Source: Steinernema hermaphroditum (lineage: Eukaryota > Nematoda > Chromadorea > Rhabditida > Steinernematidae). Taken from it: a stretch of DNA of 64,000 nucleotides. Location: contig CM059623.1 in NCBI GenBank assembly GCA_030435675.1, positions 3,870,012 through 3,934,011 of the forward strand, written 5' to 3'. Shown here piece by piece: positions 12,760-23,933 of this stretch (positions are counted from its first letter, which is position 1; each line of letters starts with the position of its first letter). Under the pieces are notes generated by a model that worked only from the letters and a program-made list of their open reading frames with translations, was not told where the DNA came from and ran no database searches. The translations under genes were made by a program, and so were the position numbers.

Positions 12760-12930
12760 GAGTGTACTGAGGATCGAACCCGCTCCGATCGTTTGCTGAT
12801 CCAGAGCCTTAGCCATTAAGCTGCTCACACCGGATTCTCCAGAACTGGATACGGCGTGCTATTGTGGAACAGTAGTTAACCCTCCAATCTGTAATGTGGC
12901 CAACTCGGGTTCGAATCCGATCGGGATGCG
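12760..12930. repeat. Head-to-head tRNA-like pair 4
   Basis: The minus unit (12833-12760) carries GAGCAGCTTAATGGCTAAGG, then AAACGATCGG and GGGTTCGATCC. The plus unit (about 12850-12930) carries GTGGAACAGTAGTTAACC and GGGTTCGAATCC, followed by TTTTT. The spacer contains ATTCTCCAGAA, also found in pairs 1 and 5. Confidence 0.6.
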
Positions 12931-13542
12931 TTCGCACGTTTTTCCCTGAAATGTACACTTTTTTCGCGCCACGTTATTCCGATCACGCCTCGGTCCCTCG
13001 CCTCCCTCACTCTCTCAACGCCACACATTTTCGAGTACAAATTTTTTTTCACTTACAATAAACACAAAACCTTTCCGTTCATCTCTATACCCTCTTCTTA
13101 ATCCCCTGCAGTGCACAGTGTGCATTGTTCCATCCGATCGTTGATTTCAGATTTGCTCATTAGCCGTGAGATTATGGTCGACTTAGTGAGAGCGTCAGCT
13201 CACAGACCGGACGGACGGATTCCCACGACTTGCCACTGAATCACCACTTCCGCTATTGTCTGAATAGGCAAGACCTCTCGGTCCCTCCGGGAAACGAAAG
13301 TTGTTTTTCTCATAGTTGGCCGAATGAGTGATAGATGACGATAAGCATGGCGTTAATGAATACGCTATTGCATTAGTCTGTGACGTCAGCAGCGCCGCCG
13401 GTCGCCGTAGCCTGTGGGAATGTCAAAAATTTAGTCTTTGGTGAAATGAGATGCGATGATGACGCATAAACATCTCCCTCAGTTGATAATAATGCAAAGC
13501 AATGTCGAAGACTTTGCCACAATGAATGAAAAAGGAAAACAA
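12931..13542. other. No gene seen
   Basis: No coding or structural signal is recognised between tRNA-like pair 4 and the repeat copy that follows. Confidence 0.35.
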
Positions 13543-14244
13543 AAAAACTAAAAAAATGTGTATGGTAGGAATCGAACTCGATTCGATCATTTCCGAATCT
13601 GAAGCGTTAGCCACTGAGCCACGCCTTTTCTACTGCGCATAGTTCTCCAGAATTTCAGAGACGTGTGGTGTAGTGGTTAGTACCGTAAAGTGCAAAACGA
13701 TCGACTTGAGTTCGAATCCACTAGGAGGCGAACATTTTCTTATTCATCTCTTAGTCATCTTTAGCGCCTTTTCTACTTCGTAGGGTGTCTCACGGGGATA
13801 ATCTTTGGTCAAGAATCGTAAAACTTGAGCTTAGGAATTCTCAGACACAATTTCTCAAGACATATCACAAAAAAGCGGCCAGAGATCAGTGGTGGAATGA
13901 TATAAACACCTGACGCCTTCTTTGATTCACTTATTTTCCTAATATCATCAATCATCTATGACCAGTTGTCTCCTTTTTTTTGTTTTTAGAAGACTACTCG
14001 AGTGGAGAAACGACTCAATTATCTCCTCACTCCAGTTTTTCTCTCGGCGAGACCATTAGTCGCCTCTCCCACCAACTAATCTTCTTTTGCATAACCCAAT
14101 TTTGACCTTTTCAGAATGCAGCTCGTGGCGTGGTGAGGCTAACTGCATTTGGAGTCAATTATTTATGGGCGTAATCGAGTTATGTGTCTAAGTAGAGGCC
14201 CTCTGGGATGAGCTGTCAGGCTTCATTTGGTGACTTTCATATCG
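13543..14244. repeat. Dispersed repeat, copy B (inverted partner at 1,358)
   Basis: About 700 bp, reverse complement of 1,358-2,049, ending at GGTGACTTTCATATCG. It contains pair 5 at one end and about 510 bp of non-coding sequence. Identity is high along the whole block. The flanks of the two copies are unrelated, so the block moved as a unit. Confidence 0.7.
13557..13732. repeat. Head-to-head tRNA-like pair 5 (copy of pair 1)
   Basis: The minus unit (13625-13557) has GCGTGGCTCAGTGGCTAACGC and GAGTTCGATTCC. The plus unit (13658-13732) has GTGGTGTAGTGGTTAGTACC, then TGCAAAACGATCGA and GAGTTCGAATCC. The two units correspond to those of pair 1 with strands exchanged, as expected for the inverted copy. 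Confidence 0.65.
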
Positions 14245-15329
14245 TTCCCCCTCCCCAACCTCTGAAATCATGAAAAATTCTATCAAAAAGCGGCCAAAAC
14301 AAAAGTGAAAAAGAGCTGGTTCCGAGCAGTCTGACCCGTCAATCTAACCACTTTACTACGGTTCCTCCTTCCCGCAAAATTGCGCGCCAGTGCATTAGGC
14401 AATAGTACGTGTATTTATGATTCACTCAGATCACATTCAGAAATTCCTGCTGTGATTCTAAAATTCAATTTTAAGCCTTCATATTTTCACGTACTTCTTG
14501 GTTACAGGAGCTGATGTGAGAACTACAAACTATGTTGTTTTGCATAGTGGCTAAGTTTCACATCACATACTTGTGCTCTTTGTAGTGATTTGCTATATAT
14601 TCGTGCACTTCTGTTTCCCAGTAACGGTTTGTTTTGATACCAAGTACGTTCGTGGAGTTGTTGACAGAAATATTCCAGTTGAGCGCACTAAGGTCGAACT
14701 TAATTTAGAAAGGGATTGCTATCCGATAGGGTAATTGCTTTGTCGGAGGGAAATTAGTCCCAGTAAACCACTGTAACATCCCGGAGTTGAACTTAGAGTT
14801 GCACTTTGCCCGATTTTTGATTTTTGATAAATTGCCAAACAAGTGGATACTGCAAATGCTCAAAAATTATCGCTGTGGAACCCCTCAGTAACCTTTCCCT
14901 AATAATTATGAAAATTGATATTCCGAAGAATATTCAAAACTATTCGGCAGGTATGCCCGTTGCATGAGGTATCATTGCTTCGGTCTTGTATGAAAAACTG
15001 GCACGTATATATTTTAAACAAGGTCGAAAGAATCCCAATCGTGTTTTACTCGTATTTCCGTTTCCTCATTTCCATCTACGTGCTCTAATATCGAATGACA
15101 AGAACACGTAAATAAATAACAATGACTCGAATCTAATTACGTCACATTTGATGCATACACGTAAACAGGACTGAGAAATGAATATGACTCGAACGCATGC
15201 GTATAGAGCGATGGGAAATATTGCATACGTTGATGTTATTTCTGTTTTCTGAGAGAATTTGTGTTTTTTTTCTGTAAAGCTCGCGTAAAAAAATCTAGGA
15301 AAAGACTAGGAAATGAAGATTAAGACGTG
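14245..15329. other. No gene seen
   Basis: Low coding potential on both strands, and no long frame. Confidence 0.4.
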
Positions 15330-15500
15330 TGCTTCCGGTTGGAGTCGAACCCGCATCGATCGTCTAACAGTTTCAAGTGTTATCCATTGCATCACAGGTG
15401 CGCTGTTGCCATTGAAGAAATCTCAAACAGCATGCCAGTGGCTTAATGGTTAACGCTTCCGATTTAAAAACCATCAATGCGGGTTCGATGCCCAACACCC
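15330..15500. repeat. Head-to-head tRNA-like pair 6
   Basis: The minus unit (15405-15330) has TGTGATGCAATGGATAACAC, then AGACGATCGATG and GGGTTCGACTCC. The plus unit (about 15428-15500) has GTGGCTTAATGGTTAACGC, a TTTAAAA loop and GGGTTCGATGCCC, followed by two T-runs. 5' ends are about 22 nt apart. Confidence 0.6.
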
Positions 15501-17794
15501 TTAATTTTTTATATTTTTTCTTATCACATCGGCAATTTTTTTATTAGCCAGGTGCAAAAGTAGTCATACTCTGAAGTGAAAAAATGCGGTATATGTACTT
15601 AAATATGTCAATTCCCTAAAAGTACATAAGATTTAGGTACATCTTCTTACTGTTTATCGATGTGTGCAAGTTCTATCTGTCTGCGGTCTGCCCACTAGCC
15701 GCCATGTCGCCGTCGTTCCCTCGCTTGAACACCTCGTTGAAATGCGCATATTTCATCGTAAAAAATTACATTTACAATTCGCATTCGTGTGAACTCGTCT
15801 GCGTAGTGCGTACAATTAGTGTCTCGTTGGTGACGTAAAAGACATTTGTACGTCTGTCACTAACAAAGAAGTCTTTTTCAACCAACACTTTTGCAGCGCT
15901 ACGGTATGCCCACCTACACAGTCGGCTCCTCATCGTGCACCTATTGTTTAGGTCCTCACACACATACAATTCACAATCAGGCCCTCTTAGAGCACTCGAG
16001 AACAATGCGGGCAATTAGAGCTTTGGTTTGTAAACAAGGAGCACGTGTGAAAGACCACAAAATTCTCTCACATGGCTGTGATAAACATGTAAATCCGGTG
16101 GGAAATGACCTGTGGGTCTCAAGGATTACATGGTAAAGAAACATTTTAGTGTTTCACATTCCTGAGGATTTAGGCATAAGTCAAAAGGTCGTGAATGAAA
16201 AAAATATGTCTTCATGCATGTCGTACAAACTGCACCAGTCCAGTTTTTCCATCAGGTCAGACATTAAACTCGATAAAAATAAGGACCCTAGGCTTCCGGA
16301 CATGCGAGGTTTGTTGAAGGACAAATATCTGGAAACAGGTCCCTTCGTTTTACAGTTTTATTTGATTCAGCCCATTCAGCCAAGGAATTTTGCAAAGGGA
16401 CTTACTAGAGAACCACCAAAGAATCACTAAACAATCCAGTTTTACCTTTTTTGCTGATTCAAAATAGAATAATGATTATCCTTTTTTTCTCGACCAAGGT
16501 GAGTATGTATCTCTGTGCCTTGTTAGTCTCTGATCGGAACAGTTTCCCCATAGAGTTGGTCCCCGGAAGTGAGCCATCCGTATCGTACATTCACAATAGT
16601 TTTATGCACACAAACAGATGTGTAGGTGCTCATTATGAAGATCTGAAAAACACTTAATGATGATGATTACCCAGAGAAATGTCAATATTGATGCAGACGG
16701 ATAATTGCCGTTTGTATTCAAACGATCTAATGATGAGAGGGTGGTTAATGAACCCCCATGATGAGAAGGAAGAAATTGTAAAACCCTCTGAGGACAAGGT
16801 GGCTGACTCACTGACGATAACAATGCTCAAAAGCTATCGGATTCACCTTTTGGTTTTTGCGATCCGGATGAAAGGCATAATGATGAGAGGGTGGCAGACG
16901 GTGTATGATATCACTTGTTATATGACTAAGAGTTACCCCGTAATTTAAGAAAAGAAGAGGCAGCAACCTTTCAGGGCAAGTTGGATGAGTCAATCTGTGA
17001 GAACGGCTAGGGGGCTTCAAGGAGTGTCCGCGTTTGGTTGCCTATCTCTTAAAGTTGGTGTTCGAAACACAAAAAGGTGGTTTGATGGAACGCACATTCT
17101 CAAATATGACTCAAAGATTTAGTTTGTGCTTAATCTTTCGCGCTTTCACATCCCATGACTTCCATACCCGCGCTTGTGCAATCAAACAATTAAATCTGTA
17201 TTTCGTGTTCACTCCTGCACGTCCCACTTTGTTCTGTCCCTAATGGCGTTCCCTTTTTCAGACGCGGAACCGCATATACTACATTTGCGTCCATTCCTGC
17301 GGCTATTTCCCGTGCGACATTTCCTAGACGCTGCACTTCCTGCTCACTGTCCGGTTTCCCGAAACTGATATTATCGTGATTTTTTTGCTTGGTCCTGATG
17401 AACTTCGCAAATGTCGACATTCTTCGTGGCCCGAGAGGCCAAACATGTGGGTTGAGTGATGATTATTTCATGACTTCCAGACAGGTGCACGTAGACTACC
17501 GTGTTTTGGCTTTTTGGGGTCGAGCGTACATATGTAATTAGGGGAAAACAGGCTTTGCTTTAGGTGAGTGAACCAATTCCGGTTCGAAAAAGGGGAGTGA
17601 GTATAAGATTACAAGCAACAAGCGTGAATTTCGAAGGTAAAAAAGAAGAAACTGGCGTTTGCACAGGTCACTCATTCCAAAAACGATTGGTTAAAATTGA
17701 ACTCCGGGGTCTTTTGCCATTAATTATTTATCTTCGATGCTCTTACTTCATTACAAATGTCTTACAAGAGTCAGCATATAAGCATGTAAATCAT
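15501..17794. other. Long stretch with no gene seen
   Basis: Many frames of 60-93 codons on both strands, none recognisable. A short direct repeat (ATGATGAGAGGGTGG) occurs near 16,730 and 16,880. Confidence 0.4.
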
Positions 17795-17960
17795 TGAGTG
17801 CAACCGGACTCGAACCCGAGCCGACCGTTTTGCAGTCCCCACTGCTAACCACTACACCACAGGTACGGTGTTCTCCCGTATTCAGGAAAAACTGGCGCCT
17901 GTGGCTCAGTGGATAGCACTGCAGCTTTAGAAACCGATTGAGACCGGTTCGGCCCACAAT
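17795..17960. repeat. Head-to-head tRNA-like pair 7
   Basis: The minus unit (17868-17795) has TGTGGTGTAGTGGTTAGCAG, a CTGCAAAACGGTCGG segment and GGGTTCGAGTCC. The plus unit (about 17891-17960) has GCCTGTGGCTCAGTGGATAG and a shortened B box CCGGTTCGGCCC, followed by TTTTTTT. The spacer begins TTCTCCCG, close to the TTCTCCAGAA of pairs 1, 4 and 5. Confidence 0.6.
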
Positions 17961-20698
17961 ACACGAATATTTTTTTCCTCTCAATTCTCTTAGTACTGTT
18001 CACATTTCTGTTTCGGGAAATTCGAAATTTGAGGACGACTGGGTAGCTCCATTATCATTACGAAGCGAGATATTCGAGAAATCATGTATTATGCTAATGT
18101 CTAATTAGGATGAGCAAGGACAAAGGAGTGGGTGTTGCTGCAGTCACACAGCTGAAGCGAGCTTATCCTAATGACACAGGAGTACATAATAACGGCGTAC
18201 AAAGGGGATTCCTGAATGTACTCAAGTGCTGTTTTTCTGTTCTTGAAAGCTGCATGGACACAGACATAGACATGCACTTAAAAGTGCGGCCGTGCAGAAT
18301 CCGAATTCTGCGAAGTACGTTTTATATGGTGCTCTATAAAAAGATGTCCATCGCTATAGTGGTTTCTAATTTTAACCGTTGTAAATGTTATGCAACGGAA
18401 GCGAAAACGTGCCGCAATCCGCAATTAGACAAAAAAGCGTTTCTTGTAAAAAAGGCGTTACAATACGATCATTAGAGAACAACTTTCCGTAAATAGGCGC
18501 AGATGTGAAGAGACGAGAAGTGGAACATGAAAAGCCATTGTGTGCTATTCCTCCTCTGGGAGCGGCTGTCTCTATTTTTGGAATATATTTATGGTTGCTG
18601 TAGCTTGGATAAGATCTTCCATGGTACAATTGCCATCTAAGTGAAGGTTTCGTTAGAGATTAATGGCATCCAGAGGCATTTCCTCGTAAAAGGTGTTCAG
18701 TGATGATAAGCGGCACGAAACACGTCGATCATTGATGCGATCAACATAAGGCTTTTCTCGCTCCCACATCGACCAAAGAAATCGAACATCAAGCCTCTAG
18801 GAGATCCCAAATCTGCATCACGTCATTTCCTTGTGCCTTGAAGGGATTTTGCATGAGCTGAACATCTTCATTCATTCTTTGTCCATAGGTCCCTTGTGCG
18901 TTGAATTAGATATAAGGCTGTCACATTTTTGTGTAGCACCCAAAAAGTAGTTTTTAAGCTTAATCCTCTCAACTTCTATCCAGAAGGCGATCGCAGCTTT
19001 AATTATAAACTGCTCTAAAAGCTGTCACCGGAAAAAGTAGCCTCATAACCCCTCATCTGTTTGTAGCCCAGGGCAACCAAAGCCAAGGATTGAAGATTCT
19101 AACGTTATGTAATCAGTGCCTAAGTTCCTTTGCTCGTGCCATCTTACATTCACTCACCTGAATCCACTCGTGTCACGCTTCTCCTAATGAACTCTAAAAA
19201 TACTTGCTATGTATTCCCCAAGAGCATAAGGCTTCATTAGCACCTCGTTTGCACGTCTGAACCACAAACTTCACACATCCATGTGAAGCCAGAAAATCAG
19301 CACGTCCTTGATTCTACCTCAATGAATCTAGCCCTCTTTATTGCTCCAACAAAGCTCTGACCCCGCTTGATCGTCGATCTAAATTGGTCGCAAGAACAAC
19401 TCGATTTGAACTAGGGACTATATGAGGATCCACCGAACAAGGACAAATGCCCTCATTAGAGAGTCTCGGCGTTATATGGTACAAAATTCCAATAATGACA
19501 CAAGTTCATATCGAATCTGTGCGCCAAATGCATCCACATTTTGACATGTGAAATGAGCTAGATTTGGATTCCGGAAGTGGTGGCATAAGTACGTTTAGAG
19601 GATGCTTGACCTCAAGCACGAATATTTCTGAAATATCCGTGCGCTTAGATTAATGAAAAAGTGCGCATGTCCTGGGTCCTTGGGACCGTCATCTTACATG
19701 AAGATCCTAATAAATTCCTAGTCATTTCTTAGTTACTAAGGCGGATTTGTTTTCTGTCCTTTGTTTTGCACATTTTCCCAAAGAACTTTCTTGTCTTTCC
19801 CCCGGAGGACTTGAGAAAATCACTCTTTCATGAGTGCGTTCTTTTGACAGCACTTCTGACATAAAAGCACTTTTGTGGTCTGGGAAAATGACTCTATATG
19901 TCCGAGAAAACAACGATTTTCCGATTTTATCCCATCTTGTCCCATATGGATTACGTCTAATCCACTATGTTGTCACACGTCCACTAGGAAACCACGTCTG
20001 TTAGTCCCCGGGCTTCACGTCCATACTCTCCAAATTACGTCAATCCCTTCCGCATCGCCACTTCCTCCAAACAATGTGCGAAAGCCGGAAGAAAAACAGG
20101 CCATTTCCCTGAAGACCCCGGTGGCCCTCGGGTCCCCACCCGCACTGGCCTAGGCCACGCCCCTGGCGCGTACCGCGAAAGCACTCGACCTCCTGCCGTT
20201 CCCATCCCCTTTTCTTTAATTGCTTTTCTATCATCGTTTTACCGCAATTCATAAGTACATCAATCACGATTGCTCGGCGGCCTTAGAACCCTCTCAGCTG
20301 ATGTCCTCGAGAGTTGCACTATTGCCCCCCGCTTTGACACCCCTAGCTGTCACGGCTGCTGCCCTTCCAAGCCGTCGCACTATGGAGCACTAACGATAGT
20401 TGATGTTATATGCAATCGTCGTTGATTGCCCTTGAAAGGCCAAGACGTAAACAGGAACTACAGACAGAGGATAATCCGATATCCGTAGACATAGACGAGA
20501 CAGATAGAGCGGAGGCATCAAAACAAAGATGCTTTTAAGTGTGGTGTGGAAGGATTCTGGAAAAACAATCTTGGTAAATAGATACCCTAGGGTCTAGACG
20601 AGACACTGAATGTCTATCTTATCATTACCCTGACAGACAGTTCCAAGAAAATCTAGAAGTAGCTCAGCGAAAAAAAGCAAAAAAAAATCAAAAAAAAA
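17961..20698. other. Long stretch with no gene seen
   Basis: A 121-codon + frame at 18,110-18,475 has no recognisable motif and sits beside no splice or promoter signal I trust. The remainder has only short frames. Confidence 0.4.
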
Positions 20699-20861
20699 AC
20701 CGGGACTCGAACCAGGGTCCGTCGTTTGGTAGTCTGCGGTGCTAACCGCTGCACCATATTGACAGAAGATCTGAAATAAAAGCTAATTTCCGTTTCCGTG
20801 GATTAATGGTTAGCATCTTGAACTATCAAACGGGGGATCCGGGTTCGAATCCGGGAGATAA
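20699..20861. repeat. Head-to-head tRNA-like pair 8
   Basis: The minus unit (20765-20699) has ATGGTGCAGCGGTTAGCACC (a fully paired D arm), CCAAACGACGG and GGTTCGAGTCCC, with ten Ts beyond. The plus unit (about 20789-20861) has GTGGATTAATGGTTAGCATC and GGGTTCGAATCCGGG, then TTTTT. 5' ends are about 23 nt apart. Confidence 0.65.
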
Positions 20862-21032
20862 AAAATTTTTCTAATCTTATTCTGAGCCTAACTATTTTTT
20901 TTATTCCTGATCATAAGCGTTTATATTTAACTGTTCTTCCTGTTCTTACATCACGTCGGAACTGATGTCCTCAAAAACCAAGAACCTGGTGCCTTCTGGA
21001 AAAACCTCTGCACTTAAACAAACGGCCTAGCA

Positions 21033-21661
21033 TCGCACGTCGGTACTAGGACATTTGCGCCACCGACATTTGCGCCACCGACATTTGCGCCACCGACATT
21101 TGCGCCACAGACATTTGCGCCACTTTTCTGGTCTCGCCACGAAAAGCCTTTTACGAATCCCTTTACCATGTGTCTCACCATGTAAGCTACGACTAGGACA
21201 TATAAGAATAAACTTAAAAATAGCAAACAAAAATTTGAGTCACAGCCTGTGTCTCACAACTATGGCCTGGCATTTATGCACGAGTTTGAGTTTATAAAAT
21301 TCAGATCAAATTGTTAATCTTGAATTTCGTGTTTTCGGGTACGCACAAAATCAATAGATGAGCCTAAGCCAAGCCTGGATGTTAGGTCATTAGGCCATCG
21401 CCGCAATATTAAATATTTAGGCATGTTCCTAAGGCAAACCTAGGTCTACGACATAAGCAAAGAGGAGGGCTCGCTTCGCTTGCTGAAATCTCAGTGACAA
21501 CACAACATGTTCTCCGTTTAAAATTTAAAAGTATTGGGCGTAAAAGGCTTTTCGTGGTGAGACCAGAAAAGTGGCGCAAATGTCAGTGGCGCAAATGTCG
21601 GTGGCGCAAATGTCAGTGGCGCAAATGTCGGTGGCGCAAATGTCCGAGCACCTCGCACGTC
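21033..21661. mobile_element. hAT-like non-autonomous element with CATTTGCGCCACCGA satellite ends
   Basis: The element proper is about 21,042-21,652 (611 bp), flanked by the perfect duplication TCGCACGTC (21,033-21,041 and 21,653-21,661). Each end has a 15-bp array of CATTTGCGCCACCGA copies, mirror-oriented (21,050-21,120 and 21,570-21,645). It continues into an inverted repeat around AAAAGCCTTTTACG. The middle (about 21,355-21,490) holds the GCCTAAGCCAAGCC and GGCTCGCTTCGCT core seen in other elements of this window. There is no transposase. Confidence 0.85.
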
Positions 21662-21938
21662 AACACCAACATCATTCACGTTCATGCCCTCGGGTATGTT
21701 TCTTTTCCCTTGACCTACAAATATTTGCTTTGGGTCGAAAAGCGAAATTATAGGGTTGTGTATGTGTACTGTTAAAAACAAAATCCATAAATAGGAACGT
21801 GGGTTCAGGTGCATTCTACAATTAAAACATGCTGTCCTACCGTTCGGTATATTTTCCGATTTTCCGAAAAAGTATTGTACCAAAAATAAACAAAAAAGGA
21901 CTGAAAAGGTTTCTTGGATGAAGATCAAGAAAAGCAAA

Positions 21939-22013
21939 GTCTATTTGGGGTCGAACCCGGATCGCCCGTTTGGCAATCTATCCTACTACCCAGTACACTA
22001 CAGCAGCACTTGC
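21939..22013 (-). repeat. tRNA-like unit, divergent partner eroded
   Basis: Reading the minus strand, TGCTGTAGTGTACTGGGTAG is followed by CCAAACGGGCGATCC and GGGTTCGACCCC, then TTTT. On the plus strand a possible partner starts with GTGTAGTATAGGGGTTG near 22,028 but lacks a B box. The pair appears half decayed. Confidence 0.55.
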
Positions 22014-23890
22014 ATAACCCTTCATTCGTGTAGTATAGGGGTTGATCAGTAAACGAACGAGTCGGGTCATACCGCTGATCTTTCAGCGATGCACTTTGGA
22101 ACACCAGGTCAGCACGACGCTCATCCACAAGCGACCCAATACCGACCTAGCTTCCATTCACTCAACCTGTAATTCTTCTACACACGCATCATCCATGGAC
22201 TCATGAATGCTGCGCCATGTTCCACATTCGCCTTTCATTATCCTCGTGCATAGTCCCACAAGTGCAGAACCCGTATAATTTCCCATGTTTTCATGCGCTG
22301 ATGAGGCGACCTGTCCGAGAAGTGCACAAAACGGGTGGCGCATGTTCCGGGGCACAAAATGACCTCCCAGGGGGCGTGGCCCCAGCGGCCGTACATATAG
22401 TCCCGTTCGTCTAATAGACTTTCACATTTCATATTCGCACTCCCCCAGCGTCATATGCGCTCTCATGTACTATTCTGTCCCAGTCGCTCAATCTCGGCTG
22501 TCGACGTTCAACAACTTTTTTGCTTGTGCGTCAACGTTTCTTCTTGGGATTAGCGGGGAAATGTAGTCGTTCCAATGGCCCTTTGGATGAATGTAGTCTA
22601 GTGCCTTTTAGGGGGTGGAACGCTTGCCGATATTTCGGATCTTTCCTGGTGTGACTGACTTCAAAACGCCCACTTTTGACATTTGGCTTGAAATGTCTCC
22701 TGGGTGGATCAGTCATTGTGTACCCTTAATGAGATGGCGTCTATGTGCTCAGTTTCGAGTAGGTGGATGTCCTTTGTAGAGCTGGAAGTGGATTTCTTCC
22801 GGCTTTGGAAAGGTTTCTTTTGTGATTTCTGATGTGATTTCTGATCTCCAAAGTCACAAGATTCACTTAAGTCTGGGAATGTTCCTTGTCGCGTTCATCC
22901 CTTAAAAATTCATGACTTCTCTCAGAACATGCATATTCCAAGAAGCACTCAGCCTTGACCTCAAAGTTTTCCAGTTTAACGCCGCTAACTTTCCACGAAC
23001 CACCCTCGAGTGCTTCAATTTCCCTCAAGCCACAGCTTGACCTTTTTGGGCCTTAGAAAACATTCAAGACCTTCGGCCAGACTCCGCCCGTTGTTGTCTA
23101 GACTGTGGTGTCTGAGAACAAAGTGATCTCATTCTTTCATTTTCTATGCATGCTTTGTCCAGCCCGCTTTCAATGAAACCGTCCGGAACCTGCTCTAGAA
23201 CAGCGCCTACTGCTCTGAGGTTGACCCTCAAACTCACATGTCCTTTGACCATTTTCTGTTCTAAGCCACTTTGTTAAACCCTTTTGACACGCACTCTCCT
23301 CCTTAACTCTCTTCGAAGCCCCGCCCACTGGAACCCTTCTACGACATATGATTTTCCGGAGTTGAAGTACGTGTTTTTGATTGCGTCGTCGTCGGCGACG
23401 ACGACAACGACGACGTCGAGAGTCGGGACAGTTGCCCTCTGAGCCCCGTGCCGCGGCCGTCGCCGGCGACGTAGAGCCCGCGCGCGAGCGCCTCGAAACG
23501 CCTCGTTTAAAATCCCATTAGCGAGAGCGGGGGCTTCGAGGGCGGGCGCGTCGATCGCTTCCCCTCTCTTTCCTCCTTCTTCCCCCTCCTCTTCTTCTTC
23601 TTCGTCCGTTCGTCGTTCTTCTCCCGCCGCCGGGCAGCCCCGACGACCAAAGTTGTTTTTCACTTACTCACCACTCTCGTCGGCCAATGCGTTCGTTTTT
23701 TGCGCCCCCAATCGGCCCCGATGTTTTTGTGCGTGTGTCGGGCATATATCTTATTGTTGGTGGTGGCGGGGCTCGTCGTCCTCGTCCATCGCTGTCGGCC
23801 CCCTTCAGCCCTCTCTCTGCTTTCCTATTGATCGGGTCGCGGTTAACGATCCGAGTCAACATTGATCAGATCGTGATTTACCCTTAATTT
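22014..23890. other. Upstream region of the RING gene, no gene seen
   Basis: Frames overlap on both strands without recognisable motifs. From about 23,380 the DNA becomes GC-rich with GTCGTCGTCGGCGACGACGA-type repeats, followed by a pyrimidine-rich segment, which fits a promoter-proximal region. TTAATTTCAG at 23,884-23,893 is a likely trans-splice acceptor for the gene starting at 23,934. Confidence 0.4.
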
Positions 23891-23933
23891 CAGAAATTTA
23901 TTCGATCGTTCGTCTCCACTTTTGTTGCGCAAG

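Noticed and set aside
21050..21130. Possible CRISPR array from the regularly spaced 15-bp repeats
   Set aside because: Repeats are contiguous with no spacers, in a eukaryotic genome, and are mirrored at the other end of a transposable element.
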